Assembly (NCBI RefSeq): GCF_001439605.1
Contig: NZ_LMBX01000007.1
Coordinates: 124,001-188,000 of the forward strand
Length of the DNA stretch: 64,000 nt
Origin: Cytobacillus praedii
Lineage (GTDB): Bacteria > Bacillota > Bacilli > Bacillales > Cytobacillaceae
Reading direction: 5' to 3'
In this document: positions 1-7,883 of the stretch, piece by piece
Position numbering within the stretch: the stretch's first letter is position 1
Layout: every line of letters begins with the position of its first letter
Translations under genes and position numbers: made by a program
Notes under the pieces: model-generated
Database searches by the model: none
What the model saw: only the letters and a program-made list of their open reading frames with translations
Told to the model about the DNA's origin: nothing

Positions 1-1
1 A

Positions 2-1897
2 GGCTTCATTAAAAGAGAAGGCCGTCCGAGTGAAAAAGCCATTTTAGCAAGCCGTTTAATTGATAGACCCATCCGTCCGTTATTTGCAGATGGTTTCCGT
101 AACGATGTTCAAGTAGTTAGCATGGTTATGAGTGTTGATCAGGATTGCTCTTCAGAAATGGCAGCAATGTTCGGTTCTTCCTTAGCATTATGTGTTTCAA
201 ATATTCCTTTTGAAGGCCCAATAGCAGGTGTAACTGTAGGCAGAATAGATGGAGAATTCATTATCAATCCTTCTGTTGAACAAACAGAAAAAAGTGATAT
301 CCATTTAGTCGTTGCAGGTACAAAGGATGCCATTAATATGGTTGAAGCTGGAGCGATGGAAGTACCTGAAGAAATCATGCTTGAAGCAATTATGTTTGGT
401 CATGAAGAGATTAAACGTTTAATTGCATTCCAAGAAGAGATTGTTGCTGAAATTGGCAAAGAAAAAATGGAAATCGTTCTATATCAAGTTAATCCTGAAT
501 TAGAAGCTGAAGTACGCAGCATTTGTGAAAAGGATATGATTGTTGCCATCCAAGTTCAGGAAAAGCATGCACGTGAAGCAGCGATTAAAGTTGTAAAAGA
601 TGAAATCATTGCAAAATATGAAGAACAAGAAGCAGACGAAGATAAAATCAAACAAGTGAAGCAAATTCTTGATAAAATTGTAAAAGGTGAAGTACGCCGC
701 TTGATTACGGAGGATAAGGTCCGTCCTGACGGCAGGGGCTTAGATGTTATTCGACCATTGTCTTCAGAAGTAGGATTGCTGCCCCGTACACATGGTTCTG
801 GATTATTCACTCGTGGACAAACCCAGGCACTCAGCATTTGTACACTTGGTGCACTTGGCGATGTTCAAATTCTTGATGGACTGGGGATTGAAGAAGAGAA
901 ACGCTTCATGCACCACTATAACTTCCCTAACTTTAGTGTAGGGGAAACAGGTCCAATCCGAGGCCCAGGCCGTCGTGAAATAGGCCACGGAGCATTAGGG
1001 GAGCGTGCATTAGAGCCAGTCATTCCATCCGAAAAGGATTTTCCATATACAGTTCGTCTAGTTTCAGAAGTATTAGAATCAAATGGTTCTACTTCACAGG
1101 CAAGTATATGTGCAAGCACATTAGCGATGATGGATGCTGGGGTACCAATCAAGGCACCAGTAGCTGGGATTGCGATGGGTCTCATTAAATCGGGTGAACA
1201 TTATTCCATCTTAACTGATATTCAAGGAATGGAAGATCACTTAGGTGATATGGACTTTAAAGTGGCTGGAACTGCAAAAGGGGTAACAGCTCTACAAATG
1301 GATATTAAAATTGAAGGACTCTCTCGTGAAATTTTAGAGGAAGCACTTCAGCAGGCGAAAAAGGGTCGTATGCAGATCTTAGATTCTATGCTGAGCACGC
1401 TTCAGCAGCCTCGAGTAGAGCTTTCCAAGTATGCACCAAAAATCTTGACAATGGAAATTAACCCAGATAAGATTCGTGATGTTATTGGACCAAGCGGAAA
1501 GCAAATTAATAAGATTATTGAAGAAACTGGCGTGAAAATTGACATTGAGCAAGATGGAACGGTCTTTATTTCATCTACTAATGAAGAGATGAATCAAAAA
1601 GCGAAAAAAATCATTGAAGATATTGTACGTGAAGTCGAAGTTGGACAAATGTATTTAGGTAAAGTAAAACGAATAGAAAAATTCGGTGCATTTGTTGAGA
1701 TTTTCAATGGAAAAGACGGTCTTGTGCATATTTCTGAGCTTGCTGAGGAACGCGTAGGGAAAGTGGAAGACGTTGTTGCAATAGGCGACGAATTACTTGT
1801 TAAAGTAACAGAAATTGATAAACAAGGACGGGTAAATTTATCACGTAAAGCTGTTCTTCGAGAACAGCGCGAACAAGCTGAAAAGGCTGAAAAGTAA
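2..1897 (+). CDS. pnp: Polyribonucleotide nucleotidyltransferase (PNPase), 5' end outside window
   Basis: The reading frame is already open at base 2, so the gene lacks its N-terminal codons here; the first in-window ATG (122) is internal. PNPase degrades RNA 3' to 5' using phosphate, giving nucleoside diphosphates. The visible part shows the end of the first RNase PH domain ([11 protein letters not shown]), the all-alpha linker, the second RNase PH domain with [17 protein letters not shown], a KH domain (about 1470-1640, [15 protein letters not shown]) and a C-terminal S1 domain (about 1650-1850, [19 protein letters not shown]). It ends in a lysine/glutamate-rich tail. A terminator follows at once. 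Its position before ylxY and mlpA matches the B. subtilis order. Identification is very secure. Confidence 0.98.
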   Translation, partial: GFIKREGRPSEKAILASRLIDRPIRPLFADGFRNDVQVVSMVMSVDQDCSSEMAAMFGSSLALCVSNIPFEGPIAGVTVGRIDGEFIINPSVEQTEKSDIHLVVAGTKDAINMVEAGAMEVPEEIMLEAIMFGHEEIKRLIAFQEEIVAEIGKEKMEIVLYQVNPELEAEVRSICEKDMIVAIQVQEKHAREAAIKVVKDEIIAKYEEQEADEDKIKQVKQILDKIVKGEVRRLITEDKVRPDGRGLDVIRPLSSEVGLLPRTHGSGLFTRGQTQALSICTLGALGDVQILDGLGIEEEKRFMHHYNFPNFSVGETGPIRGPGRREIGHGALGERALEPVIPSEKDFPYTVRLVSEVLESNGSTSQASICASTLAMMDAGVPIKAPVAGIAMGLIKSGEHYSILTDIQGMEDHLGDMDFKVAGTAKGVTALQMDIKIEGLSREILEEALQQAKKGRMQILDSMLSTLQQPRVELSKYAPKILTMEINPDKIRDVIGPSGKQINKIIEETGVKIDIEQDGTVFISSTNEEMNQKAKKIIEDIVREVEVGQMYLGKVKRIEKFGAFVEIFNGKDGLVHISELAEERVGKVEDVVAIGDELLVKVTEIDKQGRVNLSRKAVLREQREQAEKAEK

Positions 1898-1910
1898 TAT
1901 AGACAACCAA

Positions 1911-1937
1911 AAGCCAGGGGGACACTCCTGGCTTTTT
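1911..1937 (+). terminator. Intrinsic terminator of pnp
   Basis: The arms AGCCAGG (1912-1918) and CCTGGCT (1927-1933) form a stem followed by TTTTT, 14 bases after the pnp stop codon. Confidence 0.85.
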
Positions 1938-2064
1938 GCATGTAATTCCCTAAAAAAATATTCGTGTGTTAAATATAAGCAAATATTGCATACTAGATAG
2001 TGAGGACTTAGGCGTTCTACCTTGTCCCTTCAAAACATACTGTTAAGTGAAGGAGGCAGTAAGG

Positions 2065-3018
2065 ATGAGAAAGGTGACTCATTTTGCTGTTATTTGTATT
2101 TTTGCTTTATTGCTCGTGAATAATCCATTTACAACTCAATATGTTTTTGGTCTGAGAGCAGATTCCGAAAACGTAATAAAGTATAAGGATCCATTATATA
2201 CTGAGATTGTAAATAAATCTTCTGACTATTATATTCCTCCGCAGGATGCGGTCATTGATCGAGTGTGGAAAGCAATTCCCGGCTTGAATGGGATAGAAGT
2301 GGATTTAGAAGCCTCTTATAAAAAAATGAAGCCGAAAGGTAAATACGATAAAGATAAACTAGTATTTAAGCAAATAAAACCGAAAATAAATTTAAATGAT
2401 TTGCCGCCAAGTCCAATTTATAAGGGACATCCAGATAAAAAAATGGTCGGATTTATTATAAATGTGGCTTGGGGAAATGAATATTTACCAGATATTCTTG
2501 CAACGCTGAAAAAGCATCATGTATCAGCAAGCTTTTTTTTAGAGGGCAGATGGGTACAAAATAATCCGGATTTAACAAAAATGATTGATGATGCTGGTCA
2601 TGAAGTGGGAAATCACTCCTATACCCATCCAGAAATGGCTAAAATCACTTCTGAAAAGACAAGAACGGAAATTCTAAAGACAAATGAAGTCATTAAAGCA
2701 ATCACGGAAAAGCCTATCCATTGGTTTGCGCCTCCGAGTGGAAGCTATAGAGACGAAACTGTCCAAATTGCCGCACAAGAAAAACTAGGAACGGTTATGT
2801 GGACAGTTGATACAGTTGACTGGAAAAAGCCTGCTCCTGATCAATTAATCCATCGAGTAATGAGTAGAGTGCATAATGGTGCATTAATATTAATGCATCC
2901 AACTGATCCGACCGCTAAGTCTCTCGATCGTTTAATTATGCAAATTAAGCAAAAAAACTTACAAATAGGAACGGTTTCTGATGTTTTAAATACTGAACGG
3001 TCGATAGAAAAAAGATAA
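2065..3018 (+). CDS. ylxY: YlxY-type polysaccharide deacetylase, secreted or membrane-anchored
   Basis: This 317-residue protein has an N-terminal hydrophobic export segment (about residues 5-28) and then a NodB/polysaccharide deacetylase domain. The family removes acetyl groups from N-acetyl sugars. Visible motifs are the second NodB motif, HSYTHPEM in place of HxxxHP, and the substrate-groove motif FAPPSGSYRDET. The first motif, normally TFDDG, reads GFIINVAWG, so the metal-binding aspartates are missing. As in other YlxY proteins, catalysis is therefore doubtful. The start at 2065 was chosen because AAGGAGG (2049-2055) stands 9 bases before this ATG; the longer GTG at 2047 lies upstream of that site. 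A CATACTAG at 1989-1996 resembles a sigma-E -10 element, but no convincing -35 was seen. Confidence 0.88.
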   Translation: MRKVTHFAVICIFALLLVNNPFTTQYVFGLRADSENVIKYKDPLYTEIVNKSSDYYIPPQDAVIDRVWKAIPGLNGIEVDLEASYKKMKPKGKYDKDKLVFKQIKPKINLNDLPPSPIYKGHPDKKMVGFIINVAWGNEYLPDILATLKKHHVSASFFLEGRWVQNNPDLTKMIDDAGHEVGNHSYTHPEMAKITSEKTRTEILKTNEVIKAITEKPIHWFAPPSGSYRDETVQIAAQEKLGTVMWTVDTVDWKKPAPDQLIHRVMSRVHNGALILMHPTDPTAKSLDRLIMQIKQKNLQIGTVSDVLNTERSIEKR

Positions 3019-3072
3019 GTGATTGTTTTTGGATTGACTTACTCCTTTGTTTATAGAGGAAAGACGAATATT

Positions 3073-3100
3073 TTGGAAATTTTTACGAAGATAGTATAAA
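3073..3100 (+). promoter_or_regulatory. Putative sigma-A promoter of mlpA
   Basis: TTGGAA (3073-3078) and TATAAA (3095-3100) are separated by 16 bases, about 40 bases before the mlpA start. Confidence 0.5.
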
Positions 3101-3141
3101 CTAGAGGGATGCAGCAGAGTACTGGAACAGGAGGAATTTAT

Positions 3142-4377
3142 TTGATTAAAAAGTATACTTGCAATAATGGAGTAAGAGTTGTATTAGAAAATATACCAAC
3201 GGTTCGTTCCGTTGCTATTGGTGTTTGGATTGGAACGGGTTCAAGGGATGAAAATCCGGAGAATAATGGGATATCTCACTTTCTTGAACATATGTTTTTC
3301 AAAGGAACGAAAACTCGGACAGCTAGAGAGATTGCTGAGTCTTTTGATAGTATCGGTGGACAAGTAAATGCTTTTACATCAAAAGAATATACTTGCTACT
3401 ATGCAAAAGTATTAGATACACATGCAAAGTTTGCACTTGAAGTGCTAGCCGATATGTTTTTTAATTCTACTTTTGTCGATGAAGAATTGGATAAAGAGAA
3501 GAAAGTTGTCTATGAGGAAATAAAAATGTATGAGGATACACCGGATGATATTGTTCATGATCTGTTAAGTAAAGCGATCTATGAAAACCATCCGTTAGGC
3601 TATCCAATTCTAGGAACTGAAGAAACATTAGCTACCTTTAATGGCGATACATTAAAGCAGTATGTACATAATATGTATACACCTGATAATGTTGTAATCT
3701 CTATTGCTGGGAATATCTCTGAATCGTTTATACATGAGGTTGAACAATTTTTTGGGTCATATGAAGGTGGCACACGGGAGAAATCAGAACATAAAGCAGT
3801 ATTTCATTCAAACAAAATAGCAAGAAAAAAGGACACTGAGCAAGCTCATTTATGTATCGGATTTAACGGACTGCAGGTTGGTCATGATGATATGTATGAT
3901 CTGATCATTTTAAATAATATTCTTGGGGGCAGCATGAGCAGCCGTTTATTCCAGGATGTTAGGGAACAAAAAGGGCTAGCGTACTCGGTATTCTCCTATC
4001 ATTCCGCATTCCAGGACAGCGGTATTGTTACCCTTTATGGGGGGACTGGGGCAGCTCAGCTGGATGTTCTCTTTGAAACGATGCAAGAAACCTTAAGCAA
4101 ACTGAAACAAGAAGGCATAACAGCAAAGGAATTAAATAATAGCAAAGAACAATTAAAGGGCAGTCTGATGTTAAGCTTAGAAAGTACGAATAGCCGTATG
4201 AGCAGAAACGGGAAAAATGAGCTTTTATTAGGACGTCATCGTTCGTTAGATGAAATTATTGAACAGATTGATGCTGTTACGAAACAGGGTGTAGATAATA
4301 TGGCAAATGACATATTTACTGACAACTATTCAATTGCCTTAATAAGTCCGGACGGAGAAATGCCGAAGAATATATAA
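3142..4377 (+). CDS. mlpA: M16-family zinc protease MlpA (YmxG)
   Basis: The gene encodes a 411-residue pitrilysin-type (M16B) zinc peptidase. The inverted zinc motif HFLEH is at residues 46-50, with the downstream glutamate in VVYEEIKMYED. The second, catalytically inactive half carries GGSMSSRLFQDVREQKGLAY. I chose the TTG at 3142 because GGAGG (3130-3134) lies 7 bases upstream and the sequence then begins IKKYTCNNGVR, matching the B. subtilis protein as I remember it; the ATG at 3109 has no ribosome binding site. In B. subtilis MlpA is reported to affect extracellular protease production. The gene has its own promoter and terminator and sits between ylxY and ymxH as in B. subtilis. Confidence 0.93.
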   Translation: MIKKYTCNNGVRVVLENIPTVRSVAIGVWIGTGSRDENPENNGISHFLEHMFFKGTKTRTAREIAESFDSIGGQVNAFTSKEYTCYYAKVLDTHAKFALEVLADMFFNSTFVDEELDKEKKVVYEEIKMYEDTPDDIVHDLLSKAIYENHPLGYPILGTEETLATFNGDTLKQYVHNMYTPDNVVISIAGNISESFIHEVEQFFGSYEGGTREKSEHKAVFHSNKIARKKDTEQAHLCIGFNGLQVGHDDMYDLIILNNILGGSMSSRLFQDVREQKGLAYSVFSYHSAFQDSGIVTLYGGTGAAQLDVLFETMQETLSKLKQEGITAKELNNSKEQLKGSLMLSLESTNSRMSRNGKNELLLGRHRSLDEIIEQIDAVTKQGVDNMANDIFTDNYSIALISPDGEMPKNI

Positions 4378-4385
4378 TTGTAAAG

Positions 4386-4417
4386 AACAGCCTGTTGCTT
4401 GCCGCAGGCTGTTTTTC
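4386..4417 (+). terminator. Intrinsic terminator of mlpA
   Basis: AACAGCCTG and CAGGCTGTT arms (4386-4394, 4405-4413) are followed by a T run. Confidence 0.85.
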
Positions 4418-4482
4418 TTTAGTCTAAATTTTAAATCGCAACGATAAGTTAATAAGGAGGAAATAAAATGGAGGGCTGAGAG

Positions 4483-4728
4483 ATGAGATTAAGTGAATTA
4501 AGCGGAAAAGAAATTGTAGACGTGAAGAAAGCAGAAAGATTAGGGGTTCTTGGCCAAACAGATTTAGAAATTAATGAGAAAAATGGACAAATACAAGCAT
4601 TGGTTATTCCTTCATTGAAATGGTTTGGCCTTAAAAGACAAGGTGATGAAATCAGAGTTCCATGGAGTCATATAAAAAAAATCGGAAATGATATGATTAT
4701 TCTCGATATATCAGAAGAAGAGGAATAA
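4483..4728 (+). CDS. ymxH: YmxH/YlmC family PRC-barrel protein
   Basis: The product is 81 residues with a PRC-barrel fold signature (LSGKEIVDVKKAERLGVLG, IPSLKWFGLKRQGDEIRVPW, IKKIGNDMIILDI). YlmC/YmxH proteins occur throughout sporulating Bacillota and their biochemical role is not established. The start is unusual: the strongest Shine-Dalgarno (AAGGAGG, 4454-4460) serves an ATG at 4468 that opens only a three-codon frame ending at 4479. The real start at 4483 lies four bases after that stop and has a second site, GGAGGG, inside the mini-frame. This suggests translational coupling or reinitiation. The gene is monocistronic with a strong terminator. Confidence 0.88.
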   Translation: MRLSELSGKEIVDVKKAERLGVLGQTDLEINEKNGQIQALVIPSLKWFGLKRQGDEIRVPWSHIKKIGNDMIILDISEEEE

Positions 4729-4740
4729 CAATTGAAAGCG

Positions 4741-4775
4741 AGGCAGACTGGCATAGCCAGTCTGCCTTTTTTTTG
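4741..4775 (+). terminator. Intrinsic terminator of ymxH
   Basis: A 12-bp perfect stem (4741-4752 with 4756-4767) with loop ATA is followed by a run of eight T. Confidence 0.93.
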
Positions 4776-4844
4776 CATTTAAATAAAAATTAACTGCAAA
4801 ACTTACTCAAGAGGGAGGAACGTGTTTTTCTTTCGTGGAAAACT

Positions 4845-4873
4845 CACCGATTTTCATTTCGATACATAAGATG
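4845..4873 (+). promoter_or_regulatory. Putative sigma-K promoter of dpaAB
   Basis: CACC (4845-4848) matches the sigma-K -35 (mACm). It is followed after 16 bases by CATAAGATG (4865-4873), matching CATANNNT. Established knowledge: the B. subtilis spoVF (dpaAB) operon is transcribed by sigma-K in the mother cell. The transcription start was not measured. Confidence 0.6.
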
Positions 4874-4930
4874 TTGAAGTAGTTCTAATATAAATTCCTG
4901 TACGAATCTTTAGAAGAAGGTGAGGGTTTC

Positions 4931-5815
4931 ATGCTGACAGGGATACAAATAGCAGTTATCGGCGGAGATGCAAGGCAACTTGAGATCATTCGCAAACTTA
5001 CAGATCTAGATGCAAAGCTTTCTTTGATTGGCTTTGAGCAATTGGATCATGCTTTTACAGGAGCAGTCAAGGAAAAAATAGATGAAGTGGAATTTTCAAA
5101 TAAGGATGTCATTATTCTTCCAGTACCTGGAACTGGCTCAGATGGCCAAATTGAAACAATCTTTTCAAATGAAAAGGTTTATTTACGAAAAGAAATGCTA
5201 AACGAAACACCTCCACATTGTACCATTTACTCAGGAATCAGCAACTCCTATTTAGACGGAATAACGAAACAGGCCAATCGGCGCCTTGTTCAATTATTTG
5301 AAAGAGACGATGTCGCTATTTATAACTCCATTCCGACCGTTGAGGGAACGATTATGATGGCTATCCAACATACTGATACTACAATTCACGGCTCTACTAT
5401 TGCGGTATTAGGGCTAGGGAGAGTCGGAATGAGTGTAGCAAGAACCTTCCAAGCACTCGGAGCGAATGTGAAGGTCGGAGCAAGAAAAAGTGAGCATATT
5501 GCAAGAATTACAGAAATGGGGCTTACTCCATTTTATTTAAGTGATTTGGATAACGAGGTAAAGGATGTTGATATTTGTATTAATACAATCCCGTATTTGA
5601 TCGTCACAGCATCCGTTATTTCAAAAATGCCTGTTCATACATTGATTATTGATCTTGCCTCTAAACCAGGAGGAACAGATTTTAGATATGCAGAAAAACG
5701 AGGAGTAAAGGCCTTGCTTGCACCAGGATTGCCGGGTATTGTCGCTCCGAAAACAGCAGGAAAAATCTTGGCAAATGTCCTGTCACAATTAATAAAAGAA
5801 GATGTAAAAAAGTGA
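4931..5815 (+). CDS. dpaA: Dipicolinate synthase subunit A
   Basis: The 294-residue protein is subunit A of dipicolinate synthase, which oxidises the dapA product (or its dihydro form) to dipicolinic acid in the mother cell. The acid is then pumped into the forespore, where it gives spores heat resistance. The N-terminal GGDARQLEI and the central Rossmann motif GLGRVGMSVARTF (about residues 160-172) fit a nicotinamide dinucleotide-binding dehydrogenase. Length equals the family norm. The start has the ribosome binding site GAAGGTGAGG. The downstream dpaB follows within 20 bases, so the two are co-transcribed, probably from the sigma-K-like promoter at 4845-4873. Confidence 0.96.
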   Translation: MLTGIQIAVIGGDARQLEIIRKLTDLDAKLSLIGFEQLDHAFTGAVKEKIDEVEFSNKDVIILPVPGTGSDGQIETIFSNEKVYLRKEMLNETPPHCTIYSGISNSYLDGITKQANRRLVQLFERDDVAIYNSIPTVEGTIMMAIQHTDTTIHGSTIAVLGLGRVGMSVARTFQALGANVKVGARKSEHIARITEMGLTPFYLSDLDNEVKDVDICINTIPYLIVTASVISKMPVHTLIIDLASKPGGTDFRYAEKRGVKALLAPGLPGIVAPKTAGKILANVLSQLIKEDVKK

Positions 5816-5832
5816 AAGGGGTATCGAATCAG

Positions 5833-6426
5833 ATGAGTTTAAAGGGAAAGCGGATCGGTTTTGGACTTACGGGTTCACATTGTACGTATGATGCAGTATT
5901 TCCAGAAATCGAAAGGCTTGTAAACGAGGGAGCCGAGGTACTGCCAGTTGTCACTTTTACGGTACAAAATACAGAAACAAGATTTGGCAAGGGTGAGGAT
6001 TGGATCCAGCGAATAGAGGATTTAACAGGTAATAAAGTAATTGATTCCATCGTCAAAGCTGAACCGCTTGGACCGAAAATTCCATTAGATTGCATGGTCA
6101 TTGCGCCACTAACAGGAAGTTCAATGAGCAAGTTTGCTAATGCGATGACAGACTCTCCAGTATTAATGGCAGCTAAAGCAACATTAAGAAATCACAAGCC
6201 AGTTGTGTTAGGGATATCAACAAATGACGCACTGGGTTTGAATGGTGTTAATTTAATGAGATTGATGGCAACGAAAAACATATATTTTATTCCGTATGGC
6301 CAGGATGACCCAGTGAAAAAGCCTAATTCAATGGTAGCAAGGATGACGCAATTATCAGATACAGTAGAAATGGCTATGGAAGGAAAACAATTACAGCCAG
6401 TTATAATTGAAAGGTATAAGGACTAA
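5833..6426 (+). CDS. dpaB: Dipicolinate synthase subunit B (flavoprotein family)
   Basis: The product is a 197-residue flavoprotein-family subunit that forms dipicolinate synthase with DpaA. The motifs GFGLTGSHCTYDAVFP at the N terminus, MVIAPLTGSSMSKFANAMTDSPVLMAAKA in the centre and GISTNDALGLNG are hallmarks of DpaB. I chose the ATG at 5833 because the sequence then begins MSLKGKRIGFG as in known DpaB proteins, and AAAGGGG (5815-5821) lies 11 bases upstream. A GTG at 5812 overlapping the dpaA stop is an alternative that adds 7 residues. No terminator follows immediately; instead there is an inverted repeat at 6440-6544. Confidence 0.95.
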   Translation: MSLKGKRIGFGLTGSHCTYDAVFPEIERLVNEGAEVLPVVTFTVQNTETRFGKGEDWIQRIEDLTGNKVIDSIVKAEPLGPKIPLDCMVIAPLTGSSMSKFANAMTDSPVLMAAKATLRNHKPVVLGISTNDALGLNGVNLMRLMATKNIYFIPYGQDDPVKKPNSMVARMTQLSDTVEMAMEGKQLQPVIIERYKD

Positions 6427-6439
6427 ATAACCCCCTGCA

Positions 6440-6544
6440 TTTTTCTAGCAAAAAGTTTATTACTTTAAAGAATGAATATGTTAGAATGAATGATATTATA
6501 AGAAAATTCTTTCATATGTTTAATGCTGCTTTTTGCTAGAAAAA
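6440..6544. promoter_or_regulatory. 16-bp perfect inverted repeat flanking the putative asd promoter
   Basis: TTTTTCTAGCAAAAAG at 6440-6455 recurs exactly inverted at 6529-6544, with 73 bases between. Each copy is itself nearly palindromic around CTAG, which is the look of a paired operator. The interval carries AT-rich promoter-like sequence (TATTAT near 6494). The second copy ends 28 bases before the asd start. Function is inferred only. Confidence 0.5.
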
Positions 6545-6571
6545 TAGTCATAAATAGAAAGGGGATTTGGA

Positions 6572-7621
6572 ATGGAAAAGAAAGATGGATATCATGTAGC
6601 AGTACTTGGAGCAACAGGGGCGGTAGGGCAGCAAATGTTAAATACGCTAGAACAAAAAAACTTTCCTATTTCTACTCTTACTTTGCTCTCTTCTCCGCGA
6701 TCAGCTGGAAAGAAGCTACTCTTTAAAGGTGTAGAGCATACTATTCAGGAAGTAAATCCTGATAGCTTTTCCGGTGTTGATATTGCTCTGTTTAGTGCAG
6801 GTGGCAGTGTTTCAAAAGAGTATGCAGAGCATGCTGTTAGACATGGAGCGATCGTTATTGATAATACAAGTGCATTTCGGATGGAAGAAAGCGTTCCATT
6901 AGTCGTACCAGAGGTGAATGAACAAGCTTTACTTAAACATCAAGGAATTATTGCGAATCCTAATTGTTCAACAATTCAAATGGTTGTTGCTCTAGAGCCT
7001 ATTAGGCAAAAGTATGGACTAAATAAAGTCATTGTTTCAACCTATCAAGCTGTTTCTGGATCAGGAGCAGCGGCTGTTGATGAGCTTTACAGCCAGACAA
7101 AAGCTATTATTCATAATGAATCATATGAACCCGCTATTCTTCCTGTAAAGGGAGAGAAGAATCATTATCAAATTGCGTTTAATGCCATTCCACAAATTGA
7201 TAAATTTGTGGAAAATGGATTCACATTTGAAGAAATGAAAATGATTAATGAAACGAAGAAGATTATGAGTCTGCCTGATCTTCATGTAGCAGCAACATGT
7301 GTAAGGCTGCCTGTTGCAACAGGTCATTCAGAATCAGTTTATTTTGAAATAAATGAAAAAGGAATAAGTGTACAAGAAATCAAGGATTTACTGGCAACCG
7401 CTCCTGGTGTTATTTTACAGGATGATCCAGATAATCAAATCTATCCTATGCCGGCTGATTGTGTGGGTAAAAGTGATGTCTTCATCGGGCGAATTCGCAA
7501 GGATCTGGATGAACTAAAAGGTTTCCATATGTGGGTTGTATCTGATAATCTATTAAAAGGGGCTGCATGGAATTCAGTCCAAATAGCGGAAAGTCTTATA
7601 AATTTAGGTATCGTGAAATAA
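6572..7621 (+). CDS. asd: Aspartate-semialdehyde dehydrogenase
   Basis: The enzyme reduces aspartyl phosphate to aspartate semialdehyde with NADPH, the branch point to lysine/diaminopimelate, threonine and methionine. The 349-residue sequence shows the dinucleotide-binding motif AVLGATGAVGQQML at the N terminus, the catalytic cysteine in NPNCSTIQMV (about residue 133) and the substrate-binding CVRLPVATGHSESVYFE. The start has AAAGGGG upstream. It precedes dapG and dapA, so the cluster feeds cell wall and dipicolinate synthesis. A paired inverted repeat lies over its upstream region, and a hairpin-rich repeat element follows it. Confidence 0.97.
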   Translation: MEKKDGYHVAVLGATGAVGQQMLNTLEQKNFPISTLTLLSSPRSAGKKLLFKGVEHTIQEVNPDSFSGVDIALFSAGGSVSKEYAEHAVRHGAIVIDNTSAFRMEESVPLVVPEVNEQALLKHQGIIANPNCSTIQMVVALEPIRQKYGLNKVIVSTYQAVSGSGAAAVDELYSQTKAIIHNESYEPAILPVKGEKNHYQIAFNAIPQIDKFVENGFTFEEMKMINETKKIMSLPDLHVAATCVRLPVATGHSESVYFEINEKGISVQEIKDLLATAPGVILQDDPDNQIYPMPADCVGKSDVFIGRIRKDLDELKGFHMWVVSDNLLKGAAWNSVQIAESLINLGIVK

Positions 7622-7634
7622 AACCAATAGGGAA

Positions 7635-7762
7635 TTGTCGAGCTATAGCGCCTACCCACTCGAGGCCGCAAGCCAAACCTCCCAGAAAGGTAAAGAACAC
7701 CTTTCAGTGAGGCTTGACTTGTTTTGTCGGGGGTGAACAAGGCGTTTACGTATTTCATTTGA
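7635..7762 (+). repeat. Bacillaceae-type intergenic hairpin repeat, copy A
   Basis: The stretch begins TTGTCGAGCTATAGCGCCTA and ends near AAGGCGTTTACGTATTTC. I recognise this arrangement as an abundant intergenic repeat of Bacillaceae genomes. It contains a nested hairpin: CAAGCC (7669-7674) pairs with GGCTTG (7711-7716), and GAAAGGT (7685-7691) pairs with ACCTTTC (7699-7705) around a loop AAAGAAC. The rest of the asd-dapG gap (7763-7883) shows no gene. Confidence 0.6.
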
Positions 7763-7883
7763 ATAAGCCTAAGCTTTGTTATCATTGTACAAATAGCCTC
7801 TTTCATATTCTAATCGTTGCACTTGCTAAGTTAGGCTTCTTTAGCTTTTAACTTTAAATGAAGAGATATTCAGAGGTGTAACA

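Noticed and set aside
7441-7806. 121-residue minus-strand ORF across the asd end and repeat copy A
   Set aside because: Runs through a noncoding repeat and antisense to asd.
7763-7883. Possible lysine riboswitch before dapG
   Set aside because: Too short, and no conserved lysine-box pairing or terminator was seen.
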